Assembly (NCBI GenBank): GCA_963281255.1
Contig: OY725501.1
Location: forward strand, 635,882 to 699,881
Direction of reading: 5' to 3'
Source of the DNA: Aphrocallistes beatrix
Lineage: Eukaryota > Porifera > Hexactinellida > Sceptrulophora > Aphrocallistidae
DNA length: 64,000 nt
Shown in pieces: positions 54,501-63,677 of the stretch. Under the pieces are notes generated by a model. The model was not told the origin of the DNA, did no database searches, and saw only the letters and a list, made by a program, of their open reading frames with translations. The translations under genes were made by a program, and so were the position numbers. Numbering within the stretch: position 1 is the first letter of the stretch; each line of letters begins with the position of its first letter.

Positions 54501-56818
54501 AAATAACTGAAACATACTCCTCTCTCTGTAATCAGATCACATCCACTTCTAGGCACTACTATATCTAAAGGGAATTTTTATGACAATATGAGTTGTGCTA
54601 ATAACATAGTGAGCAACAAACTCAACACATCAATCCATTTATGTAATTAACTATTATTGCCTTCAATGATTACCATTCTTATACATAAACATTTCCACAA
54701 ATCAAAACAATATTATATAGCTAAATATTATAGATATACTAGTATTTGTAAATTTTGAAAAGAGCTAGATATAGTCTCATCTTCTTTGCAAAAAGTGCTG
54801 ATCTTTTGATGTTAAAATATGAATGAGAAAAATTATATCTGATAACATCATCTAATTATTGTAAGATACTGATCGCTAATTCTTACTTGAAATCTCTAAT
54901 AAGTTTAGAACCAGTATTAAATATATACAGTATATGATTTTTAGAGAAACTCAAGATGGGAATGGGTTCATTAGAAGTCAATAAATTGTAAATACAGTAT
55001 ATGTAGTACCTGTTAATAGTGATGGATCCAGTAACAAGATTCCAAATAGCTTACTGACTCCTCCTTGTTGAGTGACTTCACACGAGTAGTAGCCTGGATT
55101 ATCAGTGGTTACAGTCAGAACACTAACTCCTGTAGCGACATTAGTTGTACTACTAAGAACTGATCTGCTCCCATCTAGATCTATATAACTCCAATACACT
55201 TGTGGAGTGTTCCTGTTCTCTGTGATGCAATAGAGAGTAGCGTCTTGATAGATGATTGCATTGTTTGCAGCAATGAATGATTCATTTATTTTTATTTGAA
55301 ACGGAATCACTAGAATAAATTAGATATCAAACAATTCTCACTTTTATAACCACTTTTTAACTATCAAGATTATTATTAATTGTAAAATAAAAATATATAT
55401 TATTTGGGTTCAAGAGCCATCTATATTATTGATATATTTATACAATATGCATTTTAAAATTTACCTTTAGTACTGCAGAAATAATTTATCGAATTACAAC
55501 AACAGTCATCCTCCCATTTAGTGCTGTCCCAATATTTCTCTGCACAATCTTGATTACCAAGATAATTATCAGGCCTATTAGCATCCCAATTAGTATAACT
55601 ACTGCTAGTACCATCAGCCCACTTCCAATCCCCTTCTGTTTCGATATCATTAAACCCAATCCAACTCGCAGCTGGAGAAACACCTGCTATTGAATCTAAC
55701 AATACATCTTCGTTGCTATTGGTGATAGTAGCTAGGTCACCTCCCCAAACTGCACATCTACCACGAGCTGTTTCCCAATTAGATGGACTGTTCGTGAAAT
55801 AACTGAAACATACTCCTCTCTCTGTAATCAGATCACATCCACTTCTAGGCACTATTACATCTAAAAGGATTATTTTAAATAAGTTTTGTTCAAAGTTTAC
55901 AGACCTAGGTTTCACTCAATTCAGATCTTTCAATTCGATACAATTCGCTTGAAATTTAAGATCTTTCAAATCGTCTATTTCATTCGACGGCAACAATGCA
56001 GATCAATCAACTCAATCATTTTTTCTTAACCAAAAATGATTTGATTCAACCTTGCCTGTAATGATGACGTTGAGTTTTATATTGATTGTTAGCAATGTGA
56101 GTTGCGTGGTGGAACGGTATTGCTACACTGGGACACCCTGTATCATAGGCGCCAAGTCTGGGGAAGCGGCCCTCCCAGGTATGGACCCTGGGGGCGTGGT
56201 ACTGGGCAGCGGAACAGTAGAGGAAGCTGTGGTATGGACTCCACACAAACTTGCAGGCTACAATTAAACCCCAAAAATATGTTAATTGAGTCTAAATATA
56301 TATCCCAATTACATTTTTTCTTTCACTATTGTTCGAGATTTTCTTTTCCCTAGGTAACAACAATAGCTGTATATCGATATTTAAGCATCTAAGATTTAAA
56401 AAATGTTCTGGGAGGCAAGCCCCATTACAACCGCTCGCTCTTTGACCCCTAGGTTTTATTCTAATTTCCAATACTTGGCGCCTATGCCCTGTATGATACA
56501 CGAATTGTATTTTTTAATTTCAATGGGTAGTTGGCTAAGTGAGCATCCCCCACTATTTTTTCTAGGATTACACCCCGATAGACAAATTATTACGCCAAGT
56601 GAGTATAATCTAGCATAGTGAGACAAATTATTTGAGCAATAATTGAGCTAAGCTATCCCATCGCGGCGAATCTTTGGGATGTCTGGATGGCGACTAATCA
56701 TGTGGACTACATTACGTAGACTTTAACTTTCACTGAATACAATAAAATATTTACCTTGAGCAAAAATCGTAGCAACTGCAAAAAGTGGTATCACTAATAC
56801 ACTCAGCATTACATTCAT
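48453..56818 (-). CDS. lectin/Ig transmembrane receptor with ITIM-like and NPxY tail, ten exons
   Basis: The exons I assign, in order on the minus strand, are 56755-56818, 55465-55860, 55010-55309, 54169-54564, 52586-52888, 51049-51296, 50301-50576, 49933-50211, 48882-49629 and 48453-48540. They spell signal peptide, CTLD, Ig, CTLD, Ig, Ig, Ig-like, Ig, FN3-TM-tail and tail end. Every intron in the extracellular part is phase 1; the last is phase 2. The coding total is 3098 bp: removing the two-base excess in the sixth exon leaves exactly 1032 codons including stop. The ectodomain suggests recognition of glycans or protein ligands at the cell surface; the tail has LVYATI, fitting the ITIM pattern, and three NPxYD motifs that could bind PTB or SH2 domains once phosphorylated. 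It is unlike any single vertebrate receptor I can name. Signalling role is inference. Confidence 0.8.
48735..48787 (-). other. candidate alternative tail exon
   Basis: Behind an acceptor TTTATGTTCAG one frame reads DMDSSSLNELYEPVCV and stops. It looks like a tail, but its phase does not fit the strong donor at 48882 (it would fit only a weak upstream donor), so it is not in the main model. Confidence 0.3.
48882..49629 (-). CDS. receptor exon 9: FN3, transmembrane helix, signalling tail
   Basis: A fibronectin III domain (IKIETSSPTSILVSW, TFSVYYNTAGG, LEYNITKLLSNVEYRVRI), a short stalk, helix AFTVGVVSLVYILFFAVFVI, cysteines CCCK and basic KKRGDR. The tail has LVYATI and then NPVYDLK and NPTYDMK twice, the last two within a 45-bp tandem repeat (unit NPTYDMKMKEAPIIP). 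It ends at a strong donor GCAA-GTGAGA in phase 2. Confidence 0.88.
49933..50211 (-). CDS. receptor exon 8: Ig domain
   Basis: QDATLYCITEISNPWSYVD and NPGIYSCQIDD give the two Ig cysteines and the Trp. Acceptor TTTGTTTCTAG, donor CTCG-GTGAGT, phase 1 on both sides. Close relative of the Ig exons 3 and 5. Confidence 0.85.
50301..50576 (-). CDS. receptor exon 7: Ig-like domain lacking both cysteines
   Basis: Phase-1 exon with ITVLTQNVVLSTN, then GRWHRPDN, then GGLYKFYFDNW and LAIQIEIISEG. The pattern is Ig-like, with Trp in place, but the first Cys is Leu and the YxC position is YxF, so no canonical disulphide can form. Confidence 0.65.
51049..51296 (-). CDS. receptor exon 6: Ig domain with a two-base frameshift
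   Basis: Acceptor TCTCTCTTTAG, donor CAAG-GTAGAT. The first frame gives TDIQLLCQIESYSLQSFRW. After AGTCAAGAGAGTT the Ig ending (LQCIDTDTGNLISHIEI) continues in another frame. The exon is 248 bp where a phase-1 exon should be a multiple of three; one GA of the GAGA run is extra. Confidence 0.7.
51490..52415 (+). mobile_element. complete Helentron-like repeat with three core units
   Basis: Head TCTTATATATTAAAATGCTAGG, (GTTT)n, CGAATTGATTGAAGAATTGG; core units starting near 51903, 52048 and 52182 (GCTAGA..CTAGCTTCCAACGGTTGACATGG); GC-rich hairpin tail ending GCGTGCTTGTGTA. The plan, microsatellite head, ~140-bp core repeats and 3' hairpin, matches pearl/HINE elements. It fills the intron between exons 5 and 6. 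Confidence 0.8.
52586..52888 (-). CDS. receptor exon 5: Ig domain
   Basis: QDATLYCITENRNTPQVYW and NPGYYSCEVTQDNGV, phase 1 on both sides (TTCTAG acceptor, ACAG-GTACTG donor). Nearly identical to exon 3, with a three-base length difference. Confidence 0.9.
52950..54060 (+). mobile_element. Helentron-like repeat with four ~150-bp core units
   Basis: Head with GGCATGGACGGAGTATCTCA, (GTAT)n and TTTCGCATGTAGGATC; a (GAAAGT)n-like stretch at 53195-53250; core units at about 53435, 53583, 53736 and 53888, each TTATTTTGAGCTA.AAG...TCTCAACGG. The tail is degraded (GTCGACCGACATTT). It lies in the intron between exons 4 and 5. Confidence 0.75.
54169..54564 (-). CDS. receptor exon 4: second C-type lectin domain
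   Basis: SGCDLITERGVCFSYF, ETARGRCAVWGGDLATI, WIGFNDIETEGDWKWADGT, NRPDN, QDCAEKYW, WEDDCC and FC. The cysteines expected of a CTLD are present; RPD stands where EPN/QPD usually is, and WED where WND is, so calcium binding is possible but altered. Same 396-bp length and almost the same sequence as exon 2. Confidence 0.93.
55010..55309 (-). CDS. receptor exon 3: Ig domain
   Basis: QDATLYCITENRNTPQVYW and NPGYYSCEVTQQGGV; acceptor TTATTCTAG, donor ACAG-GTACTA, phase 1 on both sides. Confidence 0.92.
55465..55860 (-). CDS. receptor exon 2: first C-type lectin domain
   Basis: Joins exon 1 in phase 1 (Q, then DVIVPRSGCDLITERG). Domain content as in exon 4. Donor AAAG-GTAAAT. Confidence 0.93.
56144..56486. 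mobile_element. hAT MITE with perfect 8-bp target duplication
   Basis: CATAGGCGCCAAGTCTGGG and ATACTTGGCGCCTATG ends, exact octamer CCCTGTAT at 56136-56143 and 56487-56494. In intron 1 of the receptor gene. Confidence 0.92.
56755..56818 (-). CDS. receptor exon 1: signal peptide
   Basis: ATG at 56818, MNVMLSVLVIPLFAVATIFAQ, donor CAAG-GTAAAT in phase 1. A hydrophobic core followed by AQ is a standard cleavable signal. Same layout as exon 1 of the lectin gene at 46611-46668. Confidence 0.85.
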
Positions 56819-57630
56819 TTTTTATCATATGATCGAATTTTAACAGATATCATTTTTCATCACTTAATTTATACTAGACTTAATGTTAGAACTGAAGCTA
56901 GACTGTAAGCATTCAAAGCTATCTAATTTCACAGCTCTTATCGATTTACGTTTCAACCATTTTGATAACTGCAGTAGAAATAATTGCTATTGAAGTTACT
57001 GTAAGATATTTTAATATAAGTATGTAAGCATTGAAGGGTACTACAGATAGTCTACATCTCGAGTCGATCTTAAATAATTAGAACTTTGCTATTTGTTTGC
57101 TAAAGGTGTAATTAGACAATTTGACAAGTTCTTCAAAATTACTTATCACAGAGCAAAAAACCAGCAAAATATTGTGTCAGACAAATAATGTGTAACATTA
57201 GTTAGTAGCTGATTTTCAGATCTTATCTATAACCCTAGAGTTATCTGACTCGTTCCTAATCTGACGATTGGATTGGCTGATCGATTGTGAGCCCGTGCTA
57301 ACTAAACTAAATTGCATGCCACTCCTTGCAAACACAACTGCATATACACATAAGTAGAATAGCCTTAGTTGTTCAATGTGATTTATAAAATCAATCTAAC
57401 GATTTATCTAAATATATTATTCTTTCTAACTGAAATCAACACGGGTACTTCGAAGATTTGCATGATCAATATATCACAAAAGTTTAAGTATTAACAACAT
57501 AGATACTGGGACCTGAGTCTATTAACATGATGCACCTAGGTTATGGGTAAATTACAGCGTAGAGGCCAGAATTGAAAGTTTGCAAACAGAGTTTGAATTT
57601 AATGTTAATGAGCAAACTGGGTATTTTGAT
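56819..57630. promoter_or_regulatory. upstream region of the receptor gene
   Basis: About 800 bp without ORF or element ends, between the receptor start codon and the transposon. The promoter is expected here; no motif is firm. Confidence 0.3.
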
Positions 57631-57985
57631 CATAGTCTAGTGTGGGGCTTTTCTCTACTTTGATAGTTACTGTATATCACCTCTCCTCATCCCACAATGA
57701 CATTGCAATTTTCCAAAACAAAATTCCCATAGACAATTTCGAGCACGCCTTAGCGCTTAATTTCTCAGTCAATTCTACAACCATCATGGTCAGACTTGTT
57801 TCCTCTAGTCTATGTCACCTATATATCACCTCTTACAATCTATTATAGTTATAAGTTATAATAGTAATGAATTTAAGTTATAAAATGAGAAGTTATAAAT
57901 GATTATAAATAGTATAGGTGAGAACTGGTAAGCTATCTAATATTTTTTTTCTAATTATTCTTTTGCATCATCCTGATGTTGCAAT

Positions 57986-60900
57986 TCATGCTGAATCCAC
58001 CTTAATTACTGGCTGAAAATGATTCCAACGTAACCTTAAATATATTCTTTTGTCTGTTAACTCATGAACGTCCTGTTTGTTATTAAAGCCATACCCTGAG
58101 AATTTGTTCCACCTGTGGCTACAATCTGTATGAATGAAAATGTCAGTTTTCAGAATTTGGGCTGCGAGGAAAATTTCTAAAGTAGTTCCCCATGACCCAA
58201 CGCTTTCCATTCTACTCTTAGATATAAAATCATCTATTGAAAGGCAGCGATGCTTCGGAAGTAATTCATAGTGGGAAGTACAGTAGTTAGTACATGTCCT
58301 CGGTAGGCTCCCCTCATATTTTCCAGTAGCAGCTCTCTGATTTCTCTATGGAATCGGGCAGTTCCTGTGATCACATGACAATGAACTGAATAGACAATTT
58401 CTGTCAAGTGAAATTCTTTTGATGGTACTAGCTGGTGAAGGTCTATATTCTTAACCTTAGACTGATTTTCAAATATAATCCCTGATATAAATGTTAATTT
58501 GAACATTCTGCATTTGCTTTTTTGCCATTTAGTATCTATTGGTGTAAATTCTCCATGTGGATGGACAGTTATTGTGATCTTATTCATAAGTAAAGAATCA
58601 CTGCTCTCTTCGCTTGAAAATTGATTGCCAAATATAATCTTATCTGGAGATGATGTTGTAGCTTTATTAATATAGACACCCTTTTCAAAAGTTTTTTGTT
58701 TATTTTGTAATTTATTTGTTGTATTTTCTTTTTTTGCACGTTTGATAGTTTTTCTTTTAGAATCATCAACTTCACTTTTTTTCGGGGTCTTACAAGTATA
58801 TGGACTAAAATAACTTCTCTTATTGTTATTTCGTCTTTTCCACACTTCTTCCATTAGGCAATCTTTACTATTTGTGCAACTTTTCTGCTTAAAAACCTTT
58901 GAACTTATCGGGAGAAATGCAAATTCAAATGCTTTCTGTCTAGCGAATATCCCTTCACGTAGTTTTCTGATGAAATCTGCTGGTCTTAACTTCACTTCAT
59001 TAGCTAATAAGTTTTTTTTCACGATTCTCATCCAGTTTTCCACCACATGTATAGCTTTTGAACATCTATTACCTTGCTGACATGATGGTAATAATCGTGC
59101 TAGAAAATTGCCTGTCCATAGGGGACAAATGGGCATAAAATGAGTTGTTAGGAAGTCTGCCCATTTGGGGTCATAAAAGAAATTGTTGTCTTCTAATTGA
59201 ACAGAATCTGCGTATTTATTTTCTAATTCAGAAATAAAACTCGACATCTATTTAAGGAATTGGTGAAGTATTTTCCAAAAGGAGACTTATTCTTGTAAGT
59301 GAAGCTGTCTCCCAAGTCATTGGGGAGTTCCTCGTCAAAATCTTCGATAAAATCAACATTAAGATCAATTTGCTCTTTCTCGCAACTAATGATAGTTTGA
59401 AGCTTTGTGATATAAACTTCGACTTCTAGATATATTTTCCTAGTTGAACAAGAAATAATTAAGGCAACAAAAATTTGATTTATTTCTTCGAATGATTCGC
59501 AATCAATAATTCGAGTCATTACGAAAAGAATTCTCGTTTTGGTTTCCTTAGGTATTTTCATTATGCGATCAAGTTTGAAGCTGAATCGGCGCATAATATG
59601 TGCAGAGCATAAATGTATTATTGTTCTAGAATAAATCATTGGGAAGTTATTGGTTGCATTCATTTTCCAACAAGTAGTAAGGTACTCCTCAAGACTTATT
59701 TGGTTAAAACTTCGACATGTGCTGTGTAGCATGGCCCAACTAAAGTCTATTTCTATGTGAGCAGGATTGAATTGTTTATTGAGTATTTTATTTGTATCAT
59801 ATAACCACTTGCTCAAGAAATGAGATATCTCCACATTCAAGAAATGAGATATCTCCACATATGGTCGCTGATTAGCAGTTCTGCAAGTGGAATGGGACTA
59901 ATTTTAGCCTCTGGATGTTTGATGGTGATTGCATAGTATAGAAACGTCTTCTGTTCTTTATCGAGTTTACGAACCACAGAACCGGTCGCATCTAAATGTA
60001 GGATAATATTGTCCCAATTGAAATGTTTTAAAAGAAGCATTTGATCCTCACTATACATGTGAACAACAACAGGCTGTCTTGATATGCTTTGAATATAACC
60101 GTTAATTTTGTTTCCTTTAATTGAGACATCATAAGTATGTTTTGTACTCACGATATCAAGCCACATATCAGAACTAAAACGATCTTTGGCTAAACCTTCC
60201 GCTTTTATCTTTCGAACAACAGCCTGTGTCTGTAAATGATTGAAATTCACACATTTTGCAACTGAAACACTCTGCAAATTAGTAAATTGTTCATAATGGT
60301 AATTTACAGGAGAAGAACTTGATATTTTTTGTCTTGCTTGTTCTCTTAACTCTCCAGAGAGGTGACGAGAAAAAGATGTTTTTTGGTCGTAGTGTTGGCT
60401 AGAAATTGAACCCTTGGCCAATAAGTTCACTTTTACATCTATTTCATCATTCGGTTCTTTGTCAATCCAAAATCTAAAAGACATACAATCTTGAAATTTA
60501 CAATTTCCTTCAGCGATCAAAAAGAGACATTGATAAGTTTCAAATTCTCGGTTGATCTGGTGATAATTGATTTTAATTACACATAGGGGATACAAGTTGG
60601 CAAGTTTCTGGTTAAGCACATTAATCCATTCTAAATACAATTTCTTATTTTTATTTTGGGGTTTTATATTTCTCCATTCATTATTACTAAGCGAAAATTC
60701 CTTAAGTTCAAGTCTAGGCTGGATGTCCACTCTTTGCTGTCGCATAAATTGAAGCTCTGCTTGCATTCTTCCGGAGGAAGTATGTTCTTCAATATGATGA
60801 CCACATGTATTATTAGGATTTATAAGTGTAGATGGTGATAGAGTAGTGGAAATAGTATCATCTGGATCATCGTCCATTGATTCCAAAGAAGATAATGATG

Positions 60901-61344
60901 ATAACTGTGGATCTAATAGTTTATTATTGGTTTGCTCGCTACCTTGTTCGGAAATTCGATAGAAACCTTCAGAATTTCGAATCTCACAATTTAGAGATTT
61001 GTCTGCAAACATAGAATTGTTCATTAAATCATTATTCAGTTTAGAATCGGAAGGAGATACGGAAATCTTTTTTTTCTGATTTAATTTATCAAGACAAATT
61101 GTTTTATATCGTTTTTGAATACTAAAGCGATTCTTATGCCATATCTTCCAAATTTTTCCTCTTTGCATTTCTCTATTTCTTTGGAATATCAAAACTGATA
61201 ATTTCCCCCATATAGATTTAGAACCACGCCAATTGTTTACATTTAAACTTTCGTTGATTTCAGAGCATGTTTCTCGTAATTTGAGAAGCTCACGAATTAT
61301 TTTATCTGGGAGTGAGTTGGGCATGATTGATACTACAGCTTTAT
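57986..61344 (-). pseudogene. transposase with C-terminal OTU protease domain (frameshifted)
   Basis: Four minus-strand frames in a row (to 59837, 59858-59223, 59247-58234, 58210-57986). Candidate catalytic parts: ILHLDATGSVVRK (first Asp); IEIDFSWAMLHSTCRSF (second Asp); CSAHIMRRF, a C-x2-H as in Mutator/KDZ-type transposases; CSKAIHVVENWMRIVKKN (likely Glu). A Lys/Arg-rich stretch follows. The end is an OTU cysteine protease: VITGTARFHREIRELLLENM, then SWGTTLEIFLAAQILKTDIF, then WNHFQPV with the catalytic His. The catalytic Cys motif is legible as DRNCLFS near 58425 but out of frame. At least five indels; a 24-bp tandem duplication lies at the first junction (~59814-59860). Superfamily undecided. 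Confidence 0.65.
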
Positions 61345-61874
61345 CTAGAAAATGTAGTAAAATCCAAATAGGTTTGGTAGCAGACTGTTTACAAACATAA
61401 AACAATATACTAAACGATAACCTTAGTTGAAAGTAGATACTAAGTATATAGTACATTTACTTAGAAATTGATAACACCAAAAAGTATTTGTGTAAAAATC
61501 ACAAATTTTATTTAAGCCATCACATTAAACATTAATATGGCAGACCTATGAAAAATAAGTTATCAGTCGATCGACAATAAGTATATGTGAGACAAGGTTC
61601 CTTTTAAAAAGGGAGCACACTAAATGATAATGTAATGCTCTGGAGTGAATATTTCAATTCTAAAGGATAACGATTAAGAGAAAAATATGCTAGAAAACTT
61701 GACTAATTGATTTTAATTAGAAATACTATACTACGTAATAAATTAAATCCAAGGGACCAATATTCCAATTTAGAAATACAGGTATTCCGTATAATATATG
61801 AAAAGTAACCTTAGTCAAAGAGGATAGCTATAGCTTCCTTTATGCCACCGCCCTTGATTATAATTTCTTCTTAC

Positions 61875-62040
61875 CAGAAAGCTGAGGTCCAGGATTTGCT
61901 TCAATATCACCACAAATTAGTAATTGAAGAGGAGATTTAACCCAGAAAGGTTTAACAATTGCCTGTACACGACAATTTGTCAGCATAATAATGGATGAGA
62001 TACGAAAAATGAACAGAAATTGATGTTTGATAAATGACAA
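61875..62040 (-). CDS. exon coding a 2A-like peptide
   Basis: The minus-strand frame reads MLTNCRVQAIVKPFWVKS, then LQLLICGDIEANPGPQLS, ending at a strong donor (TTTCTG-GTAAGA, 61875). DIEANPGP (61885-61908) fits the 2A consensus D(V/I)ExNPGP, at which ribosomes skip a peptide bond before the last Pro. With the acceptor ATTTTCTAG at 61345 the phase-1 junction joins in frame to the transposase frame (…QLS-DKAVVSIMPNS). A hydrophobic leader before 2A is seen in some LINE ORFs and echinoderm NLRs. Confidence 0.6.
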
Positions 62041-62642
62041 GAAAATAAATTGTTATGGAAAGGCATACCCTTGAATAAATAGTCAAATAAAAAAAAAAAC
62101 TAAGAAAGTGTTTTATAACAGAACAATTGAAAACAGTATAAAATGGAAGCCATTCAAAAGATCGAATTAGAAGACATATTTTGAAGGATAACATAGATAT
62201 TGTTTTCCGAGTTTATTATAGAATGTCCAGCATTATATGGTTTCACCTGCATAGAAAATGACTGGGAGATCCGCGATATCAGGGACACTGTGTCCCCAGT
62301 CAGCACACTACGATTTAAAATTAGGTAACTAAATTATTTTCCAAATAACAAAGTTGACGTTGTATGCAGTCAGAGAGTCAGAAAAGAAATTTGTGGAGGC
62401 GTGATATAGAATCGTGCTCGAAATTGTCTATGGGAATTTTGTATTGGAAAATTGCAATGTAATTGTGGGAGGAGGAGAGGTGAAATACACTAACTATCAA
62501 AATGGAAGAAAGCCCCACGCTAGACTATGCCATAAGTTTGACCATGATTGGTACAGAAATAACTGAGAAATTAAGCGCTGAATCGTGCTCATATCTTGCT
62601 GCTAGAGCTCGCTGCTAACTTCACACTCGTAAAGGTGTTAAT

Positions 62643-62666
62643 GTTCATTGATAACTATCAATGAAC
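62643..62666. repeat. perfect 11-bp palindrome
   Basis: GTTCATTGATA, loop AC, TATCAATGAAC, just outside the right repeat of the transposon. Confidence 0.8.
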
Positions 62667-62668
62667 AT

Positions 62669-62731
62669 AAAAAACACCATTACGCCAATAAAAAACACCA
62701 TTACGCCAATAAAAAACACCATTACGCCAAC
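62669..62731. repeat. 21-bp tandem repeat, three copies
   Basis: AAAAAACACCATTACGCCAAT three times in succession, directly after the palindrome. Confidence 0.9.
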
Positions 62732-62843
62732 ACACGATGAAATAGTCTCTCGAGAAACACACGCCGCAATACTAAAATCACATTGAAACTAACTTCAGTT
62801 CCACAGAGCTCAGTTCCATATACAAAGTATTCTGCAGCTTTTA

Positions 62844-62955
62844 ATACTACTATAGTAGTATCTATTTTTTCATAATATCGTTTTTTTCTAACAATCGGGT
62901 TTTTCTAACTATTCTTACCTGAAAAGAAATGGTTAGAAAAAACCGGTTTCGACTG
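62844..62955. repeat. palindrome and half MITE
   Basis: ATACTACTATAGTAGTAT (62844-62861) followed by TTTTTTCTAAC units and a right end CCGGTTTCGACTG next to TA, typical of pogo-like MITEs. The left end is missing. Confidence 0.45.
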
Positions 62956-63091
62956 TATGTCTTTTTGTTTTGCCCAATTTCTTATTAGACCAAAATGCAT
63001 GTAGTATATATCATTTAATAAACATTTTTATCGAAAATCTGAATAAAAATAGATATCAATAATAATATGTAACGAGCTAAGGTTGTGCAAT

Positions 63092-63677
63092 TATCCTTAC
63101 TAATAAAACTCGATTAATCTATATATATATATATATATATACAAGCGCGCTTCGCTTGCTTGTGCTGCGCGGCTGGCGGACACTTTGTGTCCGCCGGAGG
63201 CTCCCTTCGGTCGCCTGGAATCACATTGGTTAATTATAAGGGAGATAGCATCTCTAAATATGTCTGTCCTACTGTGAAAATCGATATCACTCGAAAAATC
63301 ACCAAATTTGTCAATTTTAACATTTTTTGATGTGTAATGATGGCGTCATAACAAAATGATGAGTCATCATTTTTTGATGATAGTTGCATCATATGTGAGG
63401 TATGTTAGTATACGTATTCTATTAAAATTTCAGCCTTCTATCACCTATAATGGCTGAGTTATGCTCGAATAACTCTGTTGCTTAACTTTTAAAAATGTGA
63501 CAATTACGTCATAATTCCATGATGAGTACATTTTGCTCTGAGCTCAGAACTTACTGGAGCCATAGCCAAAAGACTCCCACATGCCAAAAATCAGCTTTCT
63601 GTGACCGCCAGTTTCTTCAATCAATTCGTTACAGATATAGATATAATACACATTAATCGAGTATTAATAGTAAGGAT
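63092..63677 (-). mobile_element. complete Helentron-like repeat with terminal inverted repeats
   Basis: On the minus strand: head TATCCTTACTATTAATACTC, ATCTGTAACGAATTGATTGA, the usual internal blocks, GC-rich hairpin tail, (TA)n at 63118-63141 and a terminus AGTAAGGATA inverted to the head. The best defined copy of the family in the window. Confidence 0.8.

Larger units (their letters stand above)
57631..62590 (-). mobile_element. DNA transposon with inverted subterminal repeats, ~5 kb
   Basis: Two modules, A (CATAGTCTAGTGTGGGGCTT ... GACAATTTCGAGCACG, ~117 bp) and B (AGCGCTTAATTTCTCAGT ... CATCATGGTCAGACTT, ~55 bp), occur at 57631-57800 in plus orientation and at 62413-62590 inverted. Between them lie a decayed transposase-OTU gene and a 2A-like exon, all on the minus strand. 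The order is A-B on the left and, read inward from the right end, B-A, so the repeats are subterminal rather than simple terminal repeats. Exact ends and target duplication are not resolved. Confidence 0.75.

Noticed and set aside
58300-58480. OTU domain judged catalytically dead by substitution
   Set aside because: The apparent loss of the DGNC motif in the main frame is a frameshift; DRNCLFS is legible in another frame, so the Cys codon is still there.
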